Assembly (NCBI GenBank): GCA_964398215.1
Contig: CAYNNP010000211.1
Location: 1-11,891, forward strand
Source of the DNA: CAYNNP01 sp964398215
GTDB lineage: Bacteria > Planctomycetota > Planctomycetia > Pirellulales > Pirellulaceae
Length of the DNA stretch: 11,891 bases
Reading direction: 5' to 3'
In this document: positions 1 through 6,358 of the stretch, one piece after another
Layout of the letters: each line of letters begins with the position of its first letter
Numbering within the stretch: the stretch's first letter is position 1
Made by a program: the position numbers and the translations under genes
Notes under the pieces: generated by a model
Seen by the model: only the letters and a program-made list of their open reading frames with translations
What the model was told of the DNA's origin: nothing
Databases searched by the model: none

Positions 1-60
1 ATGGAGGCGTTTGCGCTGTTCCGGCACGTATCGCGTCCTTGGTCCGGCCTACAACAAACA
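1..60. repeat. Possible dispersed intergenic repeat, left edge
   Basis: This gene-free stretch contains two direct copies of the core TCCGGC, in the contexts GTTCCGGCAC (18-27) and GGTCCGGCCT (41-50), separated by a GC-rich spacer. Short non-coding units of this kind (CCGGACCAAG on one side, GCCGGAAC on the other, read on the minus strand) are, from memory, common between genes in Pirellulaceae genomes, somewhat like enterobacterial REP elements. One copy in one window cannot prove a repeat family. Frame 1 is open from base 1 to a TGA at 91-93, but the short peptide is not recognisable and is not called as a gene. Confidence 0.3.
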
Positions 61-86
61 CCACATGTAAAAGCCCAACTCCAAAG

Positions 87-134
87 CGCGTGAGCGAGGG
101 ACAATCAATCTTGGCTCGGTCCCTCGCTCACGCG
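87..134. repeat. Perfect 16-bp inverted repeat (hairpin)
   Basis: Bases 87-102 (CGCGTGAGCGAGGGAC) are the exact reverse complement of 119-134, around a 16-base loop. The strong GC-rich stem lies about 67 bases beyond the stop codon of the minus-strand lipoprotein gene, so it could end or protect that transcript. There is no T-run on either side, so it is not a classic intrinsic terminator. Parts of the unit recur beside it: CTCACGCGTCG at 127-137 and 182-192, and CAACTCCAAA at 76-85 and 171-180. This arrangement suggests a REP/MITE-like palindromic element more than a simple terminator. Confidence 0.6.
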
Positions 135-201
135 TCGGGTTACCAAAAACCAATGCTTGCCGTTAAAACGCAACTCCAAAACTCACGCGTCGCCTTGGCA
201 G

Positions 202-1389
202 CTATCGTGAAGATTTACCGCGTGGAGTCCATTCTGCGATCGATTCCACTTTGCCAACGCTAAGCTTGGCTTCGCATCGCATTTCTTCGTCTTCGGTTTG
301 CAAGCGGACGTGAACGACAACGTTCTCGCCAGTCGGTTTACTTCCTTGCCATCGGATCGGTACATGAAATCCGCTGACCGGTGATGGTCGCATGAATCTC
401 AATACGTCCCGTTCGGAGAATTCCCAACGTCCAATCCGAGACTCGTCAATTGGTAGGTTTGGATCGATCGCAACAACTGTCATTTTGGCGTCGACGTCAA
501 AATTCCGAATGTCAATCATGCGTCCCTTTTGATCCACAACGTTCACAACCAGGAACATGCCGGTGACGTCTTTCGCATCATCAAACCGATGACCACCAGA
601 GAGACCTGGATGTAGCTGCAGGCGGTCCGGGTAGACTATCGGCGTCTCAGTCATCTTCGCATTTGGAAGATCGATTTTGCCTGGCGGAACCGGGATGCCT
701 TCGCCACGAACGGGTGGCGGTAAAACTTCTCCTGGCACAATCGGCGGAACCCGAATGTCGCTTGGTCCAGGCGGTTGCGGTTCGGTCGGAGCCGGCAGAT
801 TCCCCTCAAACCCAGACTCTGGAGTCGGGATGAACTCCGCGTCTTTTGGATCAACGGTTCGTGGATTTGTTCGAGGGTCCATAGGAGGATCCGTCAACGC
901 TCCAGGGTTCTGGCTGGGAGTGGGAACAATTTGGATGGACGAGCCTTGATCGATTTGGGATGGGCCGATGTGGCTGTCATCGAATCCATGGTCCATCGGA
1001 ATCGGATCCAACGGAATTCCTTCGCGAGGAATTGACTCGGTGTAGGCTTCCGGTTGAGACGGCAGGGTCTGCGTCTGAATCGCAGGTGCTGGAACAACGT
1101 TGCTTGGCGGCACGCTCATCTGGTCGCAGCAATCATTGGCCCTGTGGAGCTTTTGCCGCAGAACCTCGTTCTCGTAGTCCGCTTCGTAAAGCTGATCTTC
1201 CAGCACGCGAATTTCATTAGCCATTTTGGCATGAAACACGTCTCGTTGGGCTGGCGACCGACAGCCACTGACAAAGATCAGCGCAGTGAGCAACAAGCCC
1301 AACGTAGTTGGAGTCTGGAGTGTTCTGGTGGAATTCAAAAATCGATACACTTGGGAGGTAGATCGCTGTTTGGGAGGAAACAGAATCAA
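202..1389 (-). CDS. Putative lipoprotein with coiled coil and Pro-rich spacer
   Basis: The function is not recognised. The 395-residue product has a hydrophobic segment at about 29-41 ending in the lipobox V-S-G-C with Cys43, so it is probably a lipid-anchored envelope protein. Residues 52-85 are charged and heptad-like (probable short coiled coil). Residues 94-240 are a low-complexity spacer rich in Pro, Gly and acidic residues. Residues 255-382 form a compact, probably beta-rich C-terminal domain with WEFSERDV near 322 and FHVPIRW near 341. From memory, planctomycetes have a family of such proteins with a similar C-terminal domain. The start is uncertain: the longest reading begins at TTG (1389), and a GTG at codon 14 would give a more usual signal peptide length. 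No ATG precedes the lipobox. The gene lies 100 bases downstream of the radical SAM gene on the same strand and may be read with it. The stop is TAG. Confidence 0.75.
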   Translation of the reverse strand: MILFPPKQRSTSQVYRFLNSTRTLQTPTTLGLLLTALIFVSGCRSPAQRDVFHAKMANEIRVLEDQLYEADYENEVLRQKLHRANDCCDQMSVPPSNVVPAPAIQTQTLPSQPEAYTESIPREGIPLDPIPMDHGFDDSHIGPSQIDQGSSIQIVPTPSQNPGALTDPPMDPRTNPRTVDPKDAEFIPTPESGFEGNLPAPTEPQPPGPSDIRVPPIVPGEVLPPPVRGEGIPVPPGKIDLPNAKMTETPIVYPDRLQLHPGLSGGHRFDDAKDVTGMFLVVNVVDQKGRMIDIRNFDVDAKMTVVAIDPNLPIDESRIGRWEFSERDVLRFMRPSPVSGFHVPIRWQGSKPTGENVVVHVRLQTEDEEMRCEAKLSVGKVESIAEWTPRGKSSR

Positions 1390-1401
1390 CGTCCCAGTGG
1401 A

Positions 1402-1461
1402 TTAGCAAGCTGCGGCGGTTGGCGTCAACGTCATCACAAAAATAAATGCTAGCAGGACCAT
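1402..1461 (-). CDS. Possible 19-residue leader peptide upstream of lipoprotein gene
   Basis: An ATG at 1461 opens a 19-codon frame ending in TAA, 12 bases before the TTG start used for the lipoprotein gene and in the same frame. The peptide is strongly hydrophobic (MVLLAFIFVM at its start) and ends Thr-Ala-Ala-Ala-Cys, so it resembles a signal sequence. No Shine-Dalgarno is seen. It could be a translated upstream ORF, the relic of an older N-terminus cut off by a stop codon, or chance. Evidence is weak. Confidence 0.15.
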   Translation of the reverse strand: MVLLAFIFVMTLTPTAAAC

Positions 1462-1489
1462 ATTTTCACAAATAACGCGAAACAGTCCG

Positions 1490-2368
1490 TCAGTGCGTTT
1501 GCGACAAGTTCGTGCTTTCGATTTGCTTTACCGTTGCCCTGGGCTCCGCGTTTTTCATGTCCCAAGTGTCAATCGTGACAATGCAATCACCAGAAACATC
1601 CTGGATCGCTACTCTCTGCAACTCAGCAAAATCACCAGGACTGAGTTTGGGTAGTTTTGCAGATTGGTCATCCCAGCCATTTCCAATCCGTGCGGGAATC
1701 AAAGAAACGTGCCTCGCGCCGCAACGATACGCGTGTTTGACGGATAGCCGTGCCCAACGAATCGCCTCGTCGCGATCGATCCCGGGAACACCGACGATCA
1801 AGAATACTCGTAGGCTGACGTCGTTTGTCTTTAGCCAGCTGGCGTAGGCTGAGAACGAATCACGATCCATTTGTTTGTTCAGTCGTTTTAGCCAGCGCGG
1901 CTGGACCGTTTCCAAGCCAACAGCCACCTCAAGTTGCCCAGAAATTCGATCGCGAAACTCTAATGTTCGGCGACGTCCAAACCTTGGGTGATTTTCAACG
2001 ATGACCTTATCAAAGGGAGTGCAACGCTCTGCGATGGCTTCATAGTCATCAGGCGGTATGCTGGCGGGGTCAAAGAAATTTCCGCTGTTGTAGAGCTTGA
2101 TCCATTTTGGTTTTTCGTTGCCGCCGGTGGGCGGGTGCTTTGCCAATGCAAAATCAATTTGTTTGACGATCGCGCCTGGCGGCGTGGAGGTTGTCAAAGT
2201 GTTTTGCCACAGGTCACACATTGTGCAACCAATCGGGCATGTGCTGGCGGTCAAGAAAACGGTAGTCACCTCAGCGACACTGCCGCGTCCATCGGGCTCT
2301 TGTTCTTGGACGATCGCGTAAGGCTGTGCGGGTGAAACGTCGTTGCGTTGCAGCAGCGTCATTGTCAC
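1490..2368 (-). CDS. Radical SAM enzyme, Elp3-like, RaSEA/TIGR01210-like
   Basis: The 292-residue protein has the radical SAM cluster motif CPIGCTMC (Cys44, Cys48, Cys51; CX3CX2C), which binds a [4Fe-4S] cluster and S-adenosylmethionine. Further barrel motifs are YNSGNFFDP at 93-101, VGLET at 150-154 (the Elp3-type glycine-rich strand) and FLIVGVPG at 189-196. This order resembles the archaeosine-synthesis radical SAM family (RaSEA, TIGR01210) and other Elp3-like proteins; that match is from memory and the substrate is unknown. Length fits a single-domain enzyme, with no visible extra cluster domain. The start is GTG at 2368, which overlaps the DUF1501 stop as GTGA; an ATG two codons on (2362) is an alternative. 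No strong Shine-Dalgarno is seen, so translation is probably coupled to DUF1501. The protein lacks a signal peptide, so it is cytoplasmic, unlike its two exported operon partners. Confidence 0.85.
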   Translation of the reverse strand: MTMTLLQRNDVSPAQPYAIVQEQEPDGRGSVAEVTTVFLTASTCPIGCTMCDLWQNTLTTSTPPGAIVKQIDFALAKHPPTGGNEKPKWIKLYNSGNFFDPASIPPDDYEAIAERCTPFDKVIVENHPRFGRRRTLEFRDRISGQLEVAVGLETVQPRWLKRLNKQMDRDSFSAYASWLKTNDVSLRVFLIVGVPGIDRDEAIRWARLSVKHAYRCGARHVSLIPARIGNGWDDQSAKLPKLSPGDFAELQRVAIQDVSGDCIVTIDTWDMKNAEPRATVKQIESTNLSQTH

Positions 2369-3771
2369 GCAAGAATCTCGTGAAGCACATTCCCGTGCAC
2401 ATCGGTCAACCGGAAGTCACGGCCTGAGAATCGGTAGGTCAACCGTTTGTGATCCAAGCCCATTTGGTGCAAGATCGTGGCGTGCAGGTCATGCAATTCG
2501 ACTTTCTTTTCGGTGACGGCCATCGCTAGGTCATCGGTTGCACCGTAAGTCATCCCGCCTTTGAATCCTCCGCCCGCCATCCAGATCGTGTATCCATCGA
2601 TATGGTGATCACGGCCAACCCTGGTTGGATCTTTGACTTTTTGAACGGTGGGTGTGCGTCCCATCTCGCCGCCCCAAATCACCAACGTATCCTTCAGCAT
2701 TCCGCGTTGCTTTAGGTCTGTCAGCAACGCGCCAATCGGTTGGTCACTTTCCTTGGTAAGTCGGGTGATATTGCGCACGATCGAACCGTGGTTATCCCAG
2801 GGCTGGCCAGCACCGTGATAGCACTGGATGTAGCGAACTCCTCGTTCGGCAAGCCGGCGTGCAATCAGTAGATTTCGTCCAGTGATTGTGTCACCGTACT
2901 CTTCGCGGGTCGCCGCTGTTTCTTGGTTCAGATCAAAAGCGTCCGTGCCGGCGCTCTGCATGCGGAAAGCAAGTTCCATGGTATGAATCCGACTCTCCAA
3001 ACGTTCATCGCCTGGGCGCATGGTGGAATGTCGGCGATTCAGATATTGCGTCAACGCTACTTGAGCACGTTGGCTTCCAGGGCGCACATCCTGCCGAGTT
3101 AAATTCGGCACCAGTTCCTTGGAAGGACTTTGAGTGTCAATGTGCGTTCCTTGGTAAACACCTGGCAAAAACGCGCTCGTCCAGTTTCGCGACTGCGCCG
3201 TCGGCAGGCCGCGTGGGCACAAAGCTACGAATCCAGGCAGTTCATCGCTCTCGTTCCCAAGTCCATACAGCAACCATGATCCCAAACTGGGCCGCGGAAG
3301 CGTGGAGTGGCCGCAGTTGGTCAGAAGCAATCCTGGCGTATGATTGGCGATCTCGCCTTGCATGCTGTGGATGAAACACATGTCGTCAACATGCTTTGCA
3401 ACATTCGGAAACAGCTCGCTTACTGGCAATCCGCTTTCACCATGTCGTTTGAATTTGAAAGGCGAACCAAAGATTTCTCCGACCCGATTGAGCTGAGTGC
3501 GTTGAAGTTTTTGCTTGGCGGAATCCGGCAACGGTTTCCCATTCAATCGGTTCAATTCCGGTTTGGGATAGAACGTGTCCATCTGTGACGGACCACCGTT
3601 GCAAAAGATATGAATGACGCGTTTGACCTTTGCCGGAAAGTGTGATTGCTTTACCAGTAAAGGTGATTCATCCGCATCTCGCGCCTGCACCGATTCACCA
3701 GCCATGCTGGCCAGCGCAAGCGTTCCCATGCTGGTTGATTGCAGCAACGTTCTGCGGTTCAAATGGTGCAT
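2365..3771 (-). CDS. DUF1501 protein, Tat-exported
   Basis: The 468-residue product belongs to DUF1501, a family with an alkaline-phosphatase/sulfatase-like fold that is greatly expanded in planctomycetes. The N-terminus has a twin-arginine motif (NRRTLLQ, residues 5-11) followed by a short hydrophobic stretch, so export of the folded protein by Tat is likely. Family landmarks are FCNGGPSQMDTF (56-67), YHGAGQPWDNHG (318-329), WGGEMGRTP (366-374), GRDHH (386-390) and the Gly-rich AGGGFKGGMTYG (399-410). The His and Asp residues in these blocks are the likely metal ligands, by analogy with the fold. Length is normal and the reading frame is intact. The ATG at 3771 is preceded by AGGA with 7-base spacing. 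It sits 48 bases after the DUF1553 gene, and this pair is a standard planctomycete module. The substrate is not established. Confidence 0.93.
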   Translation of the reverse strand: MHHLNRRTLLQSTSMGTLALASMAGESVQARDADESPLLVKQSHFPAKVKRVIHIFCNGGPSQMDTFYPKPELNRLNGKPLPDSAKQKLQRTQLNRVGEIFGSPFKFKRHGESGLPVSELFPNVAKHVDDMCFIHSMQGEIANHTPGLLLTNCGHSTLPRPSLGSWLLYGLGNESDELPGFVALCPRGLPTAQSRNWTSAFLPGVYQGTHIDTQSPSKELVPNLTRQDVRPGSQRAQVALTQYLNRRHSTMRPGDERLESRIHTMELAFRMQSAGTDAFDLNQETAATREEYGDTITGRNLLIARRLAERGVRYIQCYHGAGQPWDNHGSIVRNITRLTKESDQPIGALLTDLKQRGMLKDTLVIWGGEMGRTPTVQKVKDPTRVGRDHHIDGYTIWMAGGGFKGGMTYGATDDLAMAVTEKKVELHDLHATILHQMGLDHKRLTYRFSGRDFRLTDVHGNVLHEILA

Positions 3772-3778
3772 GAAAATT

Positions 3779-3782
3779 TCCT
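3779..3782 (-). promoter_or_regulatory. Shine-Dalgarno of the DUF1501 gene
   Basis: AGGA on the minus strand, 7 bases before the ATG at 3771. It is the clearest ribosome binding site in the DUF1553-DUF1501-radical SAM cluster and supports this start, which also places the Tat motif at the N-terminus. Confidence 0.55.
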
Positions 3783-3819
3783 ATTGAAAACCATACGGAG
3801 CTCTGACCGGAGCTTGGGG

Positions 3820-6153
3820 CTAATCCACATACTGAAACTCATTGCTCATCATCAGAGACTGTGCGACCAGCGGCCAAGGCTGAGGCGGATAACGTTTGGA
3901 CGGTTTGAGTCGACCCAACGACTTGTGGAATTTTTCGATTCGCACGAGTTCGTTCTGATGCGGATCGCGCTGCAAGATCTCTCGAAACAGGAACGTCGTT
4001 TTTTCAGATTCCGTTTTACAATCGGCGAACTGCTGGGATCCCGTGATCACCTTGGCTTGATCGATGATGAAAGGCGAATTCATTGTGAACAACGCTTGCG
4101 AAGCAACAATGCTCTCGTCACGCGCCGCTTTGCTGTGCATTGGCGTCGGGAAATCGAAGGCTCGTAGCGTTGGGTCCAAGTTGAACCGATTGATGTACCC
4201 GTAGATCGCGCGGCGACGTGTGTAATTTTCACCCCATAATTCTTGGGAACGTCCGCGTGGCGTCAGGTCCAACTCGCCAGAGACTTTTAACGCACGATCA
4301 CGCAGCATCTCGATTGTAAGATGACGACGATTGGCGCGCCACAGCAAAGCATTCTCGGAATCAGTCGCCCTGCCATCATCACGGTGTCGACTGCGCTGCG
4401 CAAAAGCCTGTGAACTTACGATTTGCCGAACCAGACGCTTCGTTGACCAGCCGTGTTTGACAAAATCGATCGCTAACCAATCAAGTAATTCTGGATGTGA
4501 GGGCTTGCTGCCTTGTAAGCCAAAATCGGACGGCGTCGACACCAAGTGCGACCCCATCAGAAAACCCCAAACGCGATTCACAAACACTCGGGCTGTCAGT
4601 GGGTTGTCGGCAGCCACAATGCGTTTTGCCAAATCAAGTCGCCCGCTCGCTTGCGGATCAAATTCGGGTTGCTCCGGATCTAAGATCTTTAAAAACCGCC
4701 GTGGCACACTATCGCCACGCGAGGTTGCATCACCGCGAACGAAAATGAATGATTGGGGGATAGTTTTTTTGTCCCGAACGACCATCGCATGTGCTGGCCC
4801 GCCTGGCTCGAACAACAAGAGATGAGCCAATTCTGTATCACGGATTTTTTTCGCTATCGGCCGATTGTTGTTCTTTGCTTTTTTGTTGCCGGCATCAGCG
4901 ATCTTTTTGTTGATCACAGCTAGTTTCTGTTCGTAGGCCGCCACTTCTGCTTGGGAGGGCTGGTATCCATTAACAGTTGGTAGGCGCCGGGTGTCTGTCG
5001 GATTGATTCGATCCAAACCTGCGAACACGCCTCGCAGCGAATAGTAATCGGCTGTTGGAACCGGTTCGTACTTGTGATCGTGACACCGCGCACAAGCCAC
5101 GGTCATTCCCATCAACCCGCGAGTCGTGACGTCAATCCAGTCATCCAAAGCTTCGCTTGAGTTGGTCTGTTGATACGGACCAACGCCGAAAAAACCGAGC
5201 GCTGCGATTTCTGGATCACCCGATTTAAATCCGATCAAATCTGCCGCAAACTGTTCGGTGACGAATTCATTGAACGGCTTGTCATGATTGAACGATTCGA
5301 TCACGTAGTCGCGATACGTGAATGCGAATGGAAAATAGTACGGCGTTTTGGTATCCGCCCGATATGAACTGTCCGTATCCGCGTATCGAGCGACGTCCAA
5401 CCACATTCGTCCAATGTGCTGGCCAAAAGCCGGCGTTGCTAATAGTTGTGCGATTTTCTGTTCAATGGCAGCCTCACGTGACTGCTTGCAAGCCTCTGCG
5501 AAATCACGTACTTCATTAAAACTTGGTGGCAAACCTGTGATTGAAAAATGCAATCGCTTGACCAAGCTCTCCGCCGTTGCTGGCGAGGACGGCGCGAGTC
5601 CATTATTTTGCAACTGATCAAAGACGAAGCGATCAATTGCGCTGCTGTTCCAACGTGGGTTTTCAGCCTTCGGTGGTGCGACGGGCTTGGCCGTTTGAAA
5701 CGCCCAGTGATCAGAAGCTTGATCGAACAAGTAGACCTGATCACCCAAGCGAGAGAATTCAGTGGCGCCCATGTCATCGGCAGGTCCGGGGGCTCCTCTC
5801 TCAATCCAAGTTTTCAGCAGTCCAATTTCTTTGTCACTGAGCTTTCCGTCTGGTGGCATCTGCAAGTCATCGTTGCTGTACCGAACGGCGACCATCAAGA
5901 GTGACGTTTCTGGTTGACCAGGAATGACCGCCTTTTCAGTGTCGCCTCCTTCCAGCCAACCGGATGGACGGTCAAGCAACAATCCGCCTTCGCGCAACTG
6001 TTCTTTTTCGCTGTGGCATTCGTAACAATGCTCAACGAGAATCGGTCGGATTTTACTTTCAAAGAATGCCGATCCAGCGCCGTCGTTGGCGTTTGAGATC
6101 ACGGCGGCACAGAGGATGCAGAGCGAGAAAAGCGTAAAGCGGCTGGCAGGCAT
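3820..6153 (-). CDS. PSCyt1-DUF1549-DUF1553 cytochrome-like protein
   Basis: The 777-residue protein has the planctomycete cytochrome architecture. Residues 1-22 are a Sec signal peptide. Residues 29-125 are PSCyt1, with a haem-c motif CYECH (Cys43, Cys46, His47) and a likely distal Met ligand in LQMPPDG (Met99). DUF1549 spans about 170-380 and carries a second CxxCH, CARCHDHKYEP (Cys354, Cys357, His358). A short Lys/Asn-rich linker (about 405-440) leads to DUF1553 at about 505-765, with NRVWGFLMG, SQAF and the C-terminal NEFQYVD as landmarks. It is probably exported and binds covalent haem; a redox or polysaccharide-related role with DUF1501 has been proposed for the family but is not proven. 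It is compact for the family, with no lectin-like insert. The ATG at 6153 has no Shine-Dalgarno (the leader is C/T-rich), but the signal peptide starts here. The stop is TAG. Confidence 0.93.
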   Translation of the reverse strand: MPASRFTLFSLCILCAAVISNANDGAGSAFFESKIRPILVEHCYECHSEKEQLREGGLLLDRPSGWLEGGDTEKAVIPGQPETSLLMVAVRYSNDDLQMPPDGKLSDKEIGLLKTWIERGAPGPADDMGATEFSRLGDQVYLFDQASDHWAFQTAKPVAPPKAENPRWNSSAIDRFVFDQLQNNGLAPSSPATAESLVKRLHFSITGLPPSFNEVRDFAEACKQSREAAIEQKIAQLLATPAFGQHIGRMWLDVARYADTDSSYRADTKTPYYFPFAFTYRDYVIESFNHDKPFNEFVTEQFAADLIGFKSGDPEIAALGFFGVGPYQQTNSSEALDDWIDVTTRGLMGMTVACARCHDHKYEPVPTADYYSLRGVFAGLDRINPTDTRRLPTVNGYQPSQAEVAAYEQKLAVINKKIADAGNKKAKNNNRPIAKKIRDTELAHLLLFEPGGPAHAMVVRDKKTIPQSFIFVRGDATSRGDSVPRRFLKILDPEQPEFDPQASGRLDLAKRIVAADNPLTARVFVNRVWGFLMGSHLVSTPSDFGLQGSKPSHPELLDWLAIDFVKHGWSTKRLVRQIVSSQAFAQRSRHRDDGRATDSENALLWRANRRHLTIEMLRDRALKVSGELDLTPRGRSQELWGENYTRRRAIYGYINRFNLDPTLRAFDFPTPMHSKAARDESIVASQALFTMNSPFIIDQAKVITGSQQFADCKTESEKTTFLFREILQRDPHQNELVRIEKFHKSLGRLKPSKRYPPQPWPLVAQSLMMSNEFQYVD

Positions 6154-6182
6154 GGAAAGGTTTGGGGTAGGCGGGATACTCC

Positions 6183-6188
6183 ATTATA
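6183..6188 (-). promoter_or_regulatory. Candidate -10 box for the DUF1553 operon
   Basis: A perfect TATAAT lies on the minus strand, 29 bases before the ATG at 6153. This would give a leader of only about 20-25 bases. No good -35 hexamer is found at 16-18 bases; the nearest loose match, CTGAAG, is 20 bases away. A small inverted repeat (GCAGAT-AACG-ATCTGC, 6223-6238) lies about 40 bases upstream and could be an operator. Confidence 0.4.
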
Positions 6189-6253
6189 TCGTCCACCGCT
6201 CCTGACCGCTTCAGTTTCTATCGCAGATAACGATCTGCCCCTCCAATTCCGGC

Positions 6254-6279
6254 AAACCGAGGACATCACTCGGTTTTTT
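6254..6279 (+). terminator. Terminator-like hairpin with T-run
   Basis: AAACCGAG (6254-6261) pairs with CTCGGTTT (6269-6276) around a 7-base loop, and the plus strand continues as a run of six T (6274-6279). The form is that of an intrinsic terminator on the plus strand, although no plus-strand gene lies upstream. On the minus strand the stem is followed by only three T, so it might end the peptidase transcript less efficiently. Confidence 0.4.
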
Positions 6280-6318
6280 GCAGCGGAAGTAGCAGAATTT
6301 TCGCTCAGAACTGGCCGC

Positions 6319-6343
6319 ACCGCTCTCCAGATGGGAGAGCGGT
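6319..6343 (-). terminator. 10-bp hairpin after the peptidase gene
   Basis: ACCGCTCTCC (6319-6328) pairs perfectly with GGAGAGCGGT (6334-6343) around a 5-base loop. It starts 15 bases after the stop of the C25-like gene. There is no T-run, so it may stabilise the 3' end or act together with the hairpin at 6254-6279. Either way it supports separating this transcript from the DUF1553 operon. Confidence 0.5.
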
Positions 6344-6358
6344 TTGCCAAAGCCAAAT

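Noticed and set aside
39..263. 74-codon open frame over the left-edge repeats
   Set aside because: It runs through the inverted repeat and into the lipoprotein gene on the other strand. The product has no protein-like features.
2886..3374. 162-codon open frame on the plus strand
   Set aside because: It is antisense to the intact DUF1501 gene and has no domain or ribosome site.
4331..4825. 164-codon open frame on the plus strand
   Set aside because: It is antisense to the DUF1553 coding region and its product is Arg/Ser/Cys-rich without any motif, as expected of a shadow frame.
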